In this document: piece by piece, positions 26,783 to 36,577 of the stretch | Layout of the letters: every line of letters begins with the position of its first letter | Position numbering within the stretch: the stretch's first letter is position 1 | DNA from: Roseicyclus mahoneyensis | Lineage (GTDB): Bacteria > Pseudomonadota > Alphaproteobacteria > Rhodobacterales > Rhodobacteraceae | Assembly: GCF_003148775.1 (NCBI RefSeq) | Contig: NZ_QGGW01000009.1 | Coordinates: 1 to 64,000, forward strand | Direction of reading: 5' to 3' | Length of the DNA stretch: 64,000 nucleotides | Position numbers and translations under genes: made by a program | Notes under the pieces: model-generated | Seen by the model: only the letters and a program-made list of their open reading frames with translations | The model's database searches: none | What the model was told of the DNA's origin: nothing

Positions 26783-29700
26783 ATGACCCTCTCGACCAGC
26801 GTTGGAACCGTGCTGCTCGCCGGCGGGGAGATTTTCGTTCACGCGGCACCCTCGGCCATAGCATCGGGTCTGAATCTCCTGCACGACGGCCGGATTGTGC
26901 CACTTCATCCCATCGACAAGCTGCCTCGTCTGATCGGTGACCGGCCCTTCAACGAGCCATTCAGCTACGGGAGGCCGACCAAATGCCTGAGCGAGGCTCG
27001 GCTGGACGGGACATACCTGCCGCAGACCACCGAGGCGATGGTCAACGGCTTGCAGGACTGGGCGGTCGAGCACGGGTCGACGCTTCAATTGCGGGTGGAA
27101 GAGTTCCGCGAAAGCCGCCTGATCCGTGTGCTCTCCGAGATCAAGGTGCCGGCATCGAAAGAACGACGCACCTTCCGCGCACTGATCGCCGCACACCGCT
27201 GTGACGCCGAACTGGTCGTCACTTTTGATTCCGGCACAGACGGCGAGGTAGAGACGGTCGTCTTCCCGTTTCAACGCAAATTCGGCGGCGGGCGCATGGC
27301 CGAGGGCTATCAGGCCGTTTCGGCGCAATGCCCGATCAAGGGTGTCGACGTCACCGTGTCGATGCAGCTTCGTTACATCGGCTACCGCGAGGACGAGCAG
27401 GAAAACTATCCCTACATCTTTGTCGCAAACGCCGAAGTCGTAGGCCCGGGTGCGTCGCAATCGCATGTGCAACCGCGCCAGAGGACCGTCGGCAAGGCCG
27501 AAGCGGGCCTTTGGCACCATGGGGTGGTACCGCTGTTTCGCGGCGCGGACGACCCGCCGCTGATCTTGCGCAAGGGCCAAGAGGAGATGATCCTGTTCGC
27601 CGCCGATACCACTGGCGTGACCCTGATCGATGATTACGGCCATACGCTCATGGTCAAGGCCGACAGCTCCCTGCCGATGATGCTGTTCATCGACGGCGCG
27701 CCGACCGCGACGGTGCATCTGGGAACCGCGGAAACCGCCATCCGCCTGCCCGCGTCCTGCCTGCGTGGCGAAATGATCGATGTGTCGATCCGCGACCTGT
27801 CGGGCAGCCAGGTATTCTTGTCCCTGCCCGTGCTTGCGCCCCGCGCGCTGACCCCGCAAGACGTGATGGTCCGCGAAAGCCGTGCGCCTTTTCCCACCGA
27901 CCTGACGGTGCGCGCCAATCACCGCTACAAGGCGCTGCGCGCGCATCTGGACCATCCGGTACCCGGGCTAGACCCGGCCTCTCTGGCATGTGCGGCACGC
28001 ACACTCGATTTCACCTTCGAGACACTCAAACTCAAGCCGATCGCTTTTCCCGAGGTCGCCGACCCCTTGGTCAGTGTCATTATTCCCGCCCACAACAAGG
28101 TGGAAGTGACCTACTACAGCCTCTGCGCACTGCTGGTGGCCCACAACAAGACCAGTTTCGAGGTGATCGTCGTCGATGATGCTTCGACCGATGCGACGGT
28201 CGAGCTGGAAACCATCGTCTCGGGCATCCGGGTCATCCACAACACAGAAGCGCAACGCTTCATCCGCGCCTGCAACGCGGGCGTCGCCGAGGCGCGCGGG
28301 CAGTATGTCGTGCTTCTCAACAACGACACGGAACCAACGACCGGATGGCTTGACGCGTTGATCGAGAGCTTCGCGCGGTTGGACAATGTCGGCTTGGCCG
28401 GGTCCAAGCTGCTGTATCCGGATGGCAAGCTGCAGGACGCCGGCGGGATCATCTGGAACACGGGCAATCCGTGGAATTACGGCAACCGCGCCAACCCGTG
28501 GGAGCCGCGCTTTTGCTACGCGCGTCAGGCCGATTACCTGTCGGGCGCAGCGATGATGACGACCCGCAAGATCTGGGACGAGGTCGGCGGCCTGTCGTCC
28601 TACCTTGAGCCGATGTATTTCGAGGACACCGATTTCGCCTTCAAGGTGCGCAAAGCGGGCTACAAGACGTGGTTCGTGCCCGCCTCGATCGTCTACCATT
28701 TCGAGGGCATGACCAGCGGCACCGATGTCTCGACCGGCTTCAAGCGCTTTCAGGAGGTCAACCGCCCCAAGTTCAAGCGCCGCTGGGCCCGCGACTACGC
28801 CGGGTTCGGCAAGGAAGGTCAAAGCCCCGACCTCGAGAAGGATCGCGGCATCGTCGGGCGCGTGCTGTTCATCGACTACACCACCCCGCGCGAAGACCGC
28901 GACGCCGGGTCCTATGCCGCGCGCCGCGAGATCGAGCTGGTGCAGTCGCTGGGCTACAAGGTCACCTTCATGCCCCATAACCTCGCCCATCTCGGCAGCT
29001 ACACCGACGCGCTGCAACACAGCGGTGTCGAGGTGATAACGGCCCCCTTCTACATGTCGCTGGAGGCGTTCCTGAAAGAGCGCGCCGCCGAATTCGATGC
29101 CGTCTACATCACGCGCTACTACGTCGCGCAGGACACGATCCGCCACATCCGCGAGCATGCCCCCAAGGCGCGGATCATCCTCAACAACGCCGATCTCCAT
29201 TTCCTGCGCGAGTTGCGCGCGGCGATGAGCACCGACGACCCCTCGCGCCTTGCCGCCATGCGCGCCATCCGCGACCAGGAGCTGGAGATGATGAAGGCCG
29301 CCGACCTTGTGCTGAGCTACAACGACGTCGAACATGCCGTCATCGCGTCGCATACCGACGGGCGGGCCCGCGTGATGACCTGCCCTTGGGTCGTCGACAT
29401 TCCCGACGTCGTGCCGCCTTTGGCCGCGCGGCGAGGCCTGTCCTTTCTCGGCAGTTTCAACCACCACCCCAACGCCGAAGGCGTGACGTGGTTCTGCGCC
29501 TCGGTCCTGCCGCTGCTGGAGGGGTCGGGCGCGCATCTGACGATCTATGGCGCGGGGATGGATGACGCGATCCGGGCGCTGGCCTCCGACAGCGTGGACC
29601 CGGTGGGCTTTGTCGAGAATATCGCCGACGCCTATGACCGGCACCGGATCTTTGTCGCGCCGCTGCTGTCGGGAGCGGGGATCAAGGGCAAGGTGCTGAG

Positions 29701-29962
29701 CGCCATCGCCCATGGCATCCCCACCGTGCTCACGCCCGTCGCGGCCGAGGGGATCGGGCTGCGCCATGGCCACGACTGCCTGATCGCCGAGACGCCCGAG
29801 GATTGGGCGCGCGCCATCACGCGCCTGCAAAAAGATGACACGCTCTGGGCGTCGATGTCGGCGGCCGCGCGCAGCTATGCCGCCGAGCGGTTTTCCTTTG
29901 CCGAAGGGCGTGCCAAGATCAAGGCTGCCTTCGAGGCGGTGGATCTGTTTGGGGCGGTGTGA
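26783..29962 (+). CDS. Two-domain glycosyltransferase (GT2 plus GT4)
   Basis: 1059 residues, three parts. Residues about 1-420 are an N-terminal region of unknown fold. Residues about 428-650 form a GT2 domain: SVIIPAHNKVEVTYYSL, VVDDASTDAT, LLNNDTEPTTGW (metal/UDP site) and MYFEDTDFAFKVRKAGYKT. Residues about 693-1059 form a GT-B/GT4 domain: LFIDYTTPREDRDAGSYAAR at its start, and GAGIKGKVLSAIAHGIPTVL as the nucleotide-sugar site. Such fusions usually add two successive sugars to a polymer. It is first in a glycan run that continues with a sulfotransferase three bases downstream. No membrane segment is evident, so it acts at the cytosolic face. Confidence 0.88.
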   Translation: MTLSTSVGTVLLAGGEIFVHAAPSAIASGLNLLHDGRIVPLHPIDKLPRLIGDRPFNEPFSYGRPTKCLSEARLDGTYLPQTTEAMVNGLQDWAVEHGSTLQLRVEEFRESRLIRVLSEIKVPASKERRTFRALIAAHRCDAELVVTFDSGTDGEVETVVFPFQRKFGGGRMAEGYQAVSAQCPIKGVDVTVSMQLRYIGYREDEQENYPYIFVANAEVVGPGASQSHVQPRQRTVGKAEAGLWHHGVVPLFRGADDPPLILRKGQEEMILFAADTTGVTLIDDYGHTLMVKADSSLPMMLFIDGAPTATVHLGTAETAIRLPASCLRGEMIDVSIRDLSGSQVFLSLPVLAPRALTPQDVMVRESRAPFPTDLTVRANHRYKALRAHLDHPVPGLDPASLACAARTLDFTFETLKLKPIAFPEVADPLVSVIIPAHNKVEVTYYSLCALLVAHNKTSFEVIVVDDASTDATVELETIVSGIRVIHNTEAQRFIRACNAGVAEARGQYVVLLNNDTEPTTGWLDALIESFARLDNVGLAGSKLLYPDGKLQDAGGIIWNTGNPWNYGNRANPWEPRFCYARQADYLSGAAMMTTRKIWDEVGGLSSYLEPMYFEDTDFAFKVRKAGYKTWFVPASIVYHFEGMTSGTDVSTGFKRFQEVNRPKFKRRWARDYAGFGKEGQSPDLEKDRGIVGRVLFIDYTTPREDRDAGSYAARREIELVQSLGYKVTFMPHNLAHLGSYTDALQHSGVEVITAPFYMSLEAFLKERAAEFDAVYITRYYVAQDTIRHIREHAPKARIILNNADLHFLRELRAAMSTDDPSRLAAMRAIRDQELEMMKAADLVLSYNDVEHAVIASHTDGRARVMTCPWVVDIPDVVPPLAARRGLSFLGSFNHHPNAEGVTWFCASVLPLLEGSGAHLTIYGAGMDDAIRALASDSVDPVGFVENIADAYDRHRIFVAPLLSGAGIKGKVLSAIAHGIPTVLTPVAAEGIGLRHGHDCLIAETPEDWARAITRLQKDDTLWASMSAAARSYAAERFSFAEGRAKIKAAFEAVDLFGAV

Positions 29963-29965
29963 ACG

Positions 29966-30643
29966 ATGATCATCAACCAGTCGGTGGGGTTCACGTTCAT
30001 TCATATTCCGAAGTCAGCCGGAACGAGTGTCACGCAGTTCCTGTCGCGGTTGAACGGTCCATTAGACCTGGAAATCGGCGGGACCGTGTTTGGTGAGGAA
30101 ATACAACGCGCCTACGCCCAGCGTTACAAGCTGCGCAAGCACTCTACTTTGGCCGACGCGCAAAGCACGATCGCCATGGCGCGCCCGCCGCAGGACATGT
30201 TTCTCTTCACATTCGTGCGCCACCCATATGCGCGGCTGTCATCGATTTTCTCGTTTCTTCGGAAATGGGAGGCTTATAATCCAGATCTGCTCCGCACGAT
30301 GAAATCCTTTTCAAACTTTGAAGAGTTCGTCGCCTCGGGAATATTCATGCACCGGCCCGGACCGGACAACATGTTCCGACCGCAATGTGATTGGCTCAAG
30401 GTGAACGGAGCACTTGCAGAAAATGTGAAGTGTTTTCATATTGAAGACGGTGTCACCGCTATCGAGTCCATTCGTGAGGAATTGGTGAAACGCGGCGCCG
30501 ACGCCAAGCTGCTGCCCGAAACCTTTCCCCATGCCAACCGATCGGAAAGCCAGCCTATGGAAAAGCTGGGTCTGTCCGAGGAAATAATTGGCAGGGTAAA
30601 TGATTTCTACGCCGAAGATTTCGAGGCTTTCGGCTATGAATGA
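29966..30643 (+). CDS. Sulfotransferase-family protein
   Basis: 225 residues. The N-terminal GFTFIHIPKSAGTSVTQFL is the 5'-phosphosulfate loop that binds PAPS. FTFVRHPYARLSSIFSFLR near residues 77-95 is the 3'-phosphate site of Sulfotransfer_2-type enzymes. Expected role: transfer of sulfate from PAPS to a carbohydrate, in line with the flanking glycosyltransferases. The start ATG follows the glycosyltransferase stop by only three bases. G+C is visibly lower than in the preceding gene, and the drop deepens downstream. It overlaps the next gene by eight bases. Confidence 0.82.
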   Translation: MIINQSVGFTFIHIPKSAGTSVTQFLSRLNGPLDLEIGGTVFGEEIQRAYAQRYKLRKHSTLADAQSTIAMARPPQDMFLFTFVRHPYARLSSIFSFLRKWEAYNPDLLRTMKSFSNFEEFVASGIFMHRPGPDNMFRPQCDWLKVNGALAENVKCFHIEDGVTAIESIREELVKRGADAKLLPETFPHANRSESQPMEKLGLSEEIIGRVNDFYAEDFEAFGYE

Positions 30644-31793
30644 GTGTGTTCTTGACTTTTCGATTGCGCAATTCTCAGAGAATGTGCCCTTAGTGCCTTT
30701 TTCGGGCCTGATGGACAGTCCCAGCGGCGGTTCGTTTCATAGAGGGGGGCCAGTGTGGGGAGACTGGGAGATTGCGGGTCGAAAGCGATACCTCAACCGT
30801 GGCAACCCTGCGGACGACAAACCTGATCTACTTAGAGAGCCGCAAGATAAATTAGGTGGACTCAGCGCGTGGATTGGGCCTCAATTTCCTCATTTCGGCC
30901 ACCTCATCGCTGACGCCGCCACTCGTTTTCTTGCAACCAGCAAACAATCCGGCATTGACACCTTTCTTATTGGAGATAAGGAAGATAATCAATATGGTCT
31001 CCTGAGACCGACAACGAGATCCGTGCTTGATTGGTTCGATATAGACACATCAAGAGTCCGGGTGGCAAACAGACCAACCACTTCAGAAGTATTAGTTACG
31101 CTGCCACAATCCGAACAACGTGATAGGATTGGACCTTGTCCGAAGTATCTCGATCTGCTTACACAGCATCAGCACTCAAAGTTTTGGAACCACAGCGGCG
31201 CTATTTTTCAAAAATGTTTTGTCTCACGCGCTGGGATGCCCGCACACATAGCGGGCGAGAGTTATCTCGAAGCGGTGTTCTCGGAGTTGGGTTTTCAAAT
31301 TATTCGGCCTGAGACAATGAGCCTATCAGACCAGCTCTGGATATACGTGAATGCGAATGAACTAGTATTCACTGAGGGATCAGCCTTACATTCGCTACAA
31401 TTGCTTGGATCAGTGAGAGCCAGAGTGTGGGTAATAAATCGGCGCCCGAACGGACGACTTGGCGACCATCTATTTTCTCCGCGCGTTTCTGCAATCGACT
31501 ACCTTGAGGCGGAAATTGGCCTAATACACGGTTGCCGGCTGAGTGGAGAACCCGCGCCCGAGACAGGCCTTGCAATACCAACATCCCACGGACTCAGTAA
31601 ATGCCTATCCATTATAAGCGGAAAGAATGTAGCCATAAATTCGCAAGAATATGAGAAGGCAATAAAAACCGATGTAGAAATTTGGCTTAAACACGAGACC
31701 AAGCAAAAGCGCTATGGGCACTCGAGTTACCTATCAACCCTTATGAAATCCGTAAAAAACGCGGGCTTAGAGGGCCTCAGCTTGAGATTCTAG
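30636..31793 (+). CDS. GT61/DUF563-like glycosyltransferase
   Basis: 385 residues from the ATG at 30636, which overlaps the sulfotransferase stop by eight bases. An alternative ATG at 30600 would lengthen the overlap. The pattern LGGLSAWIGPQFPHFGHLIAD near residue 75-95, RAGMPAHIAGESYLEAVFSELGF in the middle, and TEGSALHSLQLLG near 250 match the GT61/DUF563 capsular-type transferases, where the Glu-Gly-Ala/Ser turn binds the donor. Base composition is A+T-rich, with codons such as ATA, TTA and AGA that the neighbours avoid, so recent acquisition is likely. Sugar specificity is unknown. Confidence 0.68.
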   Translation: MNECVLDFSIAQFSENVPLVPFSGLMDSPSGGSFHRGGPVWGDWEIAGRKRYLNRGNPADDKPDLLREPQDKLGGLSAWIGPQFPHFGHLIADAATRFLATSKQSGIDTFLIGDKEDNQYGLLRPTTRSVLDWFDIDTSRVRVANRPTTSEVLVTLPQSEQRDRIGPCPKYLDLLTQHQHSKFWNHSGAIFQKCFVSRAGMPAHIAGESYLEAVFSELGFQIIRPETMSLSDQLWIYVNANELVFTEGSALHSLQLLGSVRARVWVINRRPNGRLGDHLFSPRVSAIDYLEAEIGLIHGCRLSGEPAPETGLAIPTSHGLSKCLSIISGKNVAINSQEYEKAIKTDVEIWLKHETKQKRYGHSSYLSTLMKSVKNAGLEGLSLRF

Positions 31794-31802
31794 GAGAATA
31801 CA

Positions 31803-32483
31803 ATGGAGTGGACCACAAGAAGACTAAATACAATAATTGAAACATGCAAATTCTCTACATATCTCGAGCTAGGAGTTTCGAGCGGCGACACCTACCGAGA
31901 AATTGACTGCAATTCAAAAGTTGGAGTTGACCCGTTTTTTCGCTTTGATTGGCGCAACTATGAGGAGGCTGGCGCAGAACTTTATGAGATTACTTCGGAC
32001 GATTTTTTTTCGCAGGATAGAGACCGTCAATTCGATTGTATTTTTATCGATGGGCTGCATACATTCGAGCAGACACTACGCGACCTAATAAATGCGATGG
32101 AGGCACTCAAGCCGGGTGGAGCCATCCTTATTGACGATACCGTTCCAATTGATGCGTTTTCAGCGATGCGTTCGCAAAGCGATGCAGTAATCGAAAGAAA
32201 GAAGGCCGGCTTGCAAGGGCAATTTTGGCATGGGGACGTTTACAAGCTTCTTTTTTTCCTGCACGACTTTTATAGAAGTTGGGACTTCACAACGATAATC
32301 GGCTCTGACAACCCGCAAACACTTGTCTGGAACCGTGGCGGAGTTTCAAGAAGGTCATCAATTTGCAACCGAATTTCGGAAATTGACGACATGACCTTCG
32401 AAACTTTTCGCGACATGCGCGCGAACCTTCCTGAGTGTTCTGAAGCAGAGGCTTTGGCAAGATTTTTCTCATCTTTCCGGTGA
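31803..32483 (+). CDS. Class I SAM-dependent methyltransferase (Methyltransf_24 type)
   Basis: 226 residues with an AGGAG ribosome site. Motif I is YLELGVSSGDTY (about 20-31), followed by VGVDPFF (motif II acidic residue), FDCIFIDGLHTFEQTLRDL (motif IV) and ALKPGGAILIDD. This pattern fits the Methyltransf_24 family associated with glycan and surface-polysaccharide clusters. It is the most A+T-rich gene of the window and lies nine bases after the GT61-like gene. It ends only seven bases before the convergent manC gene. Likely an O-methyltransferase for a sugar residue; the target is not known. Confidence 0.78.
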   Translation: MEWTTRRLNTIIETCKFSTYLELGVSSGDTYREIDCNSKVGVDPFFRFDWRNYEEAGAELYEITSDDFFSQDRDRQFDCIFIDGLHTFEQTLRDLINAMEALKPGGAILIDDTVPIDAFSAMRSQSDAVIERKKAGLQGQFWHGDVYKLLFFLHDFYRSWDFTTIIGSDNPQTLVWNRGGVSRRSSICNRISEIDDMTFETFRDMRANLPECSEAEALARFFSSFR

Positions 32484-32490
32484 CGCCCCC

Positions 32491-33921
32491 TCACCCCCTG
32501 CCATACCCATCCTCATACCTCACGATGTCATCCTCGCCCAGATAGGTCCCCGTCTGCACCTCGATCAGCACCATGGGGACCTTGCCGGGGTTCTCCATCC
32601 GGTGGGTGGCGCCAAGGGGAATGTAGACCGACTGGTTCTCGGTCACCAGACTGACCTCCCCGCCCACCGTCACCTTTGCCGTGCCCTGCACCACGATCCA
32701 GTGTTCCGCCCGGTGGTGGTGGCTTTGCAGGCTCAGCGCCGCGCCGGGGTTGACGTGGATGCGCTTGACCTGAAACCGCTCGCCCAGCACAAGGCTTTCG
32801 AACCAGCCCCAGGGGCGGTGATCCTTGGGAAACTCCGTCGCCTGTTTCGCGCCCGCCGATTTCAGCGCGGCGACCGCCAGCCGCAGGTCCTGCGCGCGGT
32901 CCATGGGCGCGACCAGAACCGCGTCGGGCATGGCGATGGCGATCATGTTCTCCAGCCCCAGCCCGATCAGCACCTGCCCCTCGCCCTCGGCCCTGAGCAA
33001 GGTGCCCGTGCAGTCGATGGCATGGACCGCGCCCGAGGTGGCGACGCCCGAGGCATCGGGCCCCATCTCGCGCCACACCGTCTCCCACCCGCCAAGGTCG
33101 GACCAGCCGCCGTCGAAGGGCACGACGCTGAGCGCGGGCGCGCGCTCCATCACCGCGTAATCGATCGAGATATCGGCGGCCTGATCCCATGGCCCCGGCG
33201 CCAGCCGCAAAAAGCCAAGGTCGGGCGTGGCCTGATCGACCGCAGCGCGGACGGGCGGCACGAGGTCGGCGGCATGTGTTTCGAAGGCCGCCAGCAGCGT
33301 ATCGACGCGCGCGAGGAATATCCCGGCGTTCCACAGGTAGCGGCCTTGGGTCAGCATCGCCTCGGCACGCGCGCGGTCGGGTTTCTCGACGAAGCGCTGG
33401 AGGGGGGTGGCCGCCTCCGAGGTGACCTCGCCCGCCAGCTCGAGGTAGCCATAGCCGGTCTCGGGCCGGTCGGGCCGGATGCCGAAGGTGACGATGCGCC
33501 CGTCGGCTGCCGCCTCGGTCGCGGTGGCAAGGGCGGCGTGAAAGGCAGGCACGTCGCGCACGACATGATCCGAAGGGCTGATCAGCACGGTCGCTTGCGG
33601 ATCGGTCGCCGCGATATGGATCAGTGCGGCCAGAACGGCCGGAGCGGTGTTGCGGGCCGCAGGCTCGAGCAGAACAGCGCCGGGGTCGACCCCCATCTCG
33701 GCCATCTGCTGGGTGACGATAAAACGGAAATCCGACCCGGTGACCACGACAGGTTTGGCAAAGCCCACCCCCGATACGCGCCGGACCGAGGCTTGGAACA
33801 GGCTTTCATCCCCGATCAGCGGCGAGAATTGCTTGGGATAGCTGCGCCGGGACAAAGGCCAAAGCCGCGTTCCGGACCCGCCGCAAAGCAGGATCGGGGT
33901 GATCTTGAGCTTCGGCGCCAT
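32491..33921 (-). CDS. manC: Mannose-1-phosphate guanylyltransferase / mannose-6-phosphate isomerase
   Basis: Bifunctional enzyme of 476 residues that makes GDP-mannose for exopolysaccharide or LPS. The N-terminal nucleotidyltransferase domain carries CGGSGTRLWPLSRRSYPKQF (about 13-32) and FVEKPDRA. The C-terminal cupin isomerase domain has RPWGWFESL, QSHHHRAEHWIVVQG and PLGATHRMENPG. The ATG complementary to 33919-33921 (MAPKLKITPILL) is preferred; an upstream in-frame start adds 17 unrelated residues. High G+C like the chromosome, unlike the adjacent methyltransferase, so the junction at 32484-32490 marks the edge of the A+T-rich island. Confidence 0.94.
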   Translation of the reverse strand: MAPKLKITPILLCGGSGTRLWPLSRRSYPKQFSPLIGDESLFQASVRRVSGVGFAKPVVVTGSDFRFIVTQQMAEMGVDPGAVLLEPAARNTAPAVLAALIHIAATDPQATVLISPSDHVVRDVPAFHAALATATEAAADGRIVTFGIRPDRPETGYGYLELAGEVTSEAATPLQRFVEKPDRARAEAMLTQGRYLWNAGIFLARVDTLLAAFETHAADLVPPVRAAVDQATPDLGFLRLAPGPWDQAADISIDYAVMERAPALSVVPFDGGWSDLGGWETVWREMGPDASGVATSGAVHAIDCTGTLLRAEGEGQVLIGLGLENMIAIAMPDAVLVAPMDRAQDLRLAVAALKSAGAKQATEFPKDHRPWGWFESLVLGERFQVKRIHVNPGAALSLQSHHHRAEHWIVVQGTAKVTVGGEVSLVTENQSVYIPLGATHRMENPGKVPMVLIEVQTGTYLGEDDIVRYEDGYGRG

Positions 33922-34011
33922 TGGGAGAAAGCCTTGCGTGTTAACAGGATGGGCAAAAATGCGTGGCGTCACACCATCCTGATTCCGTTCCGATGTAAAC
34001 CCGTCAGACCC

Positions 34012-36510
34012 TCACGGCACAGCGGTGATCGCCCCCGTGTCGCCGCTCAGGACCCGCCCGACGGCGGTGGCGAAAGTGGACATCTCGGGCGATCCGCGAA
34101 GACCCGCGTTCGGGGCTGCCCAGACGCGGTGGGGACTGACGACCGAACGCAAGGCAGAAACCGGCCGCAGCGTCACGTCGCATGGGTCACGGGCAGGGTC
34201 CGTCAGGCAGGTGGCCAGCGCGCGGGTCATCAGACCGGGCCCGGTCTTGAACCAGCGGTGGTCATTTTCGCGCGAGAGGCATGAGGCAACCGCCCGCTCC
34301 AGCGCCATGGCGATCACAGGATGATCGGGGGCTGCAATGACGACATCCATCGACACAGCCCCCGACCCCTCCAGAAACAGACCAGCGCCGACGACGGTGT
34401 CGACCAGACCGTCGACCCCGCCACGCGGCCATTGGTGGGCCGCAGCAGCGACCCCGCCATGGATCAGCAGCGCGCCCAGCAACATGAGATCGACCTTCTG
34501 GTCGGGGTCGGACACCATCGACAGCGCGCGCGCCGCATCCACGCCGACGCGCTCCTTGAGCCATCCCGATGCACTACGGGGATCATGCAGTCGCACCTCC
34601 CGCCGGGAGTTTGTCCGCCAGGCGGTCAAGATGCGCCCCACCTCTTCGGGCAAGGGCAAGACGCCTGGCCAGATGAGGTGCACCAGATCGGGGGCGACCG
34701 GCAAACCCGGCACGTCCGCCCCGGCGCCCAGGGCTTGTCCGGATCGTTCCAGCAGCACGGCGCGGGCCGGAAGAAAGAAATCATGCGCTGCTGCCCTGTT
34801 TCCGGCGGTTGCGGCTTCTGCGGTGTCGCCCCCCGCCGCCGCAAGGATGCGCGCCTCATTCAGAAGGCTGCCGACGCGGGTGGCGCGAGGGCGGCAGATC
34901 AGCGCTTCCTCCAAGGGGCCGTCCGTGACCGACAGGGCCGACATGCTTGCCTCGGCCGCGGCCAGATTGCCGGACAGGACCTGCAACTCGATCAGCGCGA
35001 CGCGCGGCACCGCTATGCCGCCCGCAGCCTGTGCCTGCGTGCAGGCCGCGACGGCCGCGTCAATCTGGCCCTGAGCCACAAGGGCCGAAACCTGACTGGC
35101 CAGACGATGACCGGCCGGGACAGCGCGACACGGTCCGTCGATCAGGCGCAGCGCGCGGTCGGGCCTGCCGCTGGCAACCAGAGCGTCTGTCGCCAGCGCG
35201 AGCATCTGCGCATCCTGCGGCCAGCGGTGACAACAGGCGAACAGATAACGCCCGGCCAATCGGCTGGCGCCGCCGTTGATCAAGACACGGCCCAGCCGCT
35301 CGCTGGCCTCGCGGTCGCGCCGCGCGACAGGATGCGCCCGCACCCAATCCAGCGCGGCCCGCGGGCCCCGGCGCAGCAGGAGATCCTCGATCGCAAAGGC
35401 TTGTCTGTCGGCTACGGGCCAATGGGCCGCGTCAAAGGCCGCACTCAGCGCCGCTGCCTCGCGTGCGGCCCCGGCTTGCCAGAGGCGCGCCACGAGGCGA
35501 AAGGCCAGATACCACGGCAGGTCGGGATGCGTGACAAGGCGGCGCAAGACCGCCTCGGCTGCATCCGGACCTTCGGCCAAGGCTGCTTCAAGTTCCGTAT
35601 AAAGCGTCGCGGGGTCGGCGTCAGGCAAGACCGGCGCCGCGACCGGCTCACCCTGCATCTGCCCCTCCAGCCGTGCCAAGGCCGCCTGTGCCAACGGGGT
35701 CAGGTCAGGCAGGTTCAGGTCGGCAACCTCTGCCCAGAGCAGACGAGCAGCAGCAGACGCACCGATGTCCTCGGCCAACATCGCCCGCAGCACAGCCGCA
35801 TCGCGTGCAAAGGGCGTATCGGGTGGCACGGCCTCGGCCAGCACGGTGGCCTTTGGGAAATCACCCGCAAGACGGTGGGCCTGCGCGGCGCGCAAGACGA
35901 TCTCGGGATGGTCGGGCCGGTGGACCAGCGCATCCTCGGCAGCCGCGACGGCCAAAGCGCCATCGCCGGACTGAAGCCCGATCTCGATCCGGGCCAGCAG
36001 GGCCAGCCCATCGCCGGGCCGAAGATGGAGCAGCCGCGAGCAGAGATCCCCGGCGCCGATGACGGTGCCCGCAGCGCGGTGCAAGCCGATCGCATAGGCC
36101 GCGTCATCCGCGCCCAGATCCTGCGACGCGGTGAGAACATCCAGCGCTGCGGCGGGGCCTTCCGCACGCTCGACCGCCTCGGCTGTCTTGCGCCGCAACA
36201 GCACCACGTCCGGCAGATGGCCAAGGGCATCACGCCCGGTTGCAGCCGCCTTGACCACATCGCTTTGCGCAATCAAAACGTCGATCAGGCCGACCCAGGC
36301 CCACAGATGGCGTGGAGTGTCCGACAAGATACGCCGGAACCCGGCCTCGGCCAGCTTGTCCTCGCCCGCCTCGGCCAACCCACCCGCCACACCAAAGCGC
36401 AGCGATGCAAGCCAACCCTGGTCGCCTTCGATCCGCTCAAGCCTTTTGGCCACGTCGCGCAGCACGGTTGCAAGCTGCACCTTGTCGTCGTGTTTTGTCT
36501 CTTGCGTCAC
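34012..36510 (-). CDS. TPR-rich protein with degenerate GT32-like C-terminal domain
   Basis: 832 residues from a GTG (complement of 36508-36510), chosen because the longer frame would overlap the nitrilase gene. Residues about 1-560 are Ala/Leu-rich helical repeats of TPR-like pattern. From about 620 the sequence PDLVHLIWPGVLPLPEEVGR, the KVDLMLLGALLIHGG region and FKTGPGLMTRALA follow the plan of GT32 sugar transferases. At the place of the DxD metal site, however, it reads GGVAAAAHQWP, without the acidic pair. It may be an inactive partner or regulator in glycan assembly, or a transferase with a different mechanism. It follows nitrilase by 67 bases and precedes manC. Confidence 0.68.
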   Translation of the reverse strand: MTQETKHDDKVQLATVLRDVAKRLERIEGDQGWLASLRFGVAGGLAEAGEDKLAEAGFRRILSDTPRHLWAWVGLIDVLIAQSDVVKAAATGRDALGHLPDVVLLRRKTAEAVERAEGPAAALDVLTASQDLGADDAAYAIGLHRAAGTVIGAGDLCSRLLHLRPGDGLALLARIEIGLQSGDGALAVAAAEDALVHRPDHPEIVLRAAQAHRLAGDFPKATVLAEAVPPDTPFARDAAVLRAMLAEDIGASAAARLLWAEVADLNLPDLTPLAQAALARLEGQMQGEPVAAPVLPDADPATLYTELEAALAEGPDAAEAVLRRLVTHPDLPWYLAFRLVARLWQAGAAREAAALSAAFDAAHWPVADRQAFAIEDLLLRRGPRAALDWVRAHPVARRDREASERLGRVLINGGASRLAGRYLFACCHRWPQDAQMLALATDALVASGRPDRALRLIDGPCRAVPAGHRLASQVSALVAQGQIDAAVAACTQAQAAGGIAVPRVALIELQVLSGNLAAAEASMSALSVTDGPLEEALICRPRATRVGSLLNEARILAAAGGDTAEAATAGNRAAAHDFFLPARAVLLERSGQALGAGADVPGLPVAPDLVHLIWPGVLPLPEEVGRILTAWRTNSRREVRLHDPRSASGWLKERVGVDAARALSMVSDPDQKVDLMLLGALLIHGGVAAAAHQWPRGGVDGLVDTVVGAGLFLEGSGAVSMDVVIAAPDHPVIAMALERAVASCLSRENDHRWFKTGPGLMTRALATCLTDPARDPCDVTLRPVSALRSVVSPHRVWAAPNAGLRGSPEMSTFATAVGRVLSGDTGAITAVP

Positions 36511-36577
36511 GCCGGCGCGGCCCCCCCCTGTCGGTCCCGCATATTCCCAAGCCCGGAACAGATTGCAATCGCGCCCG

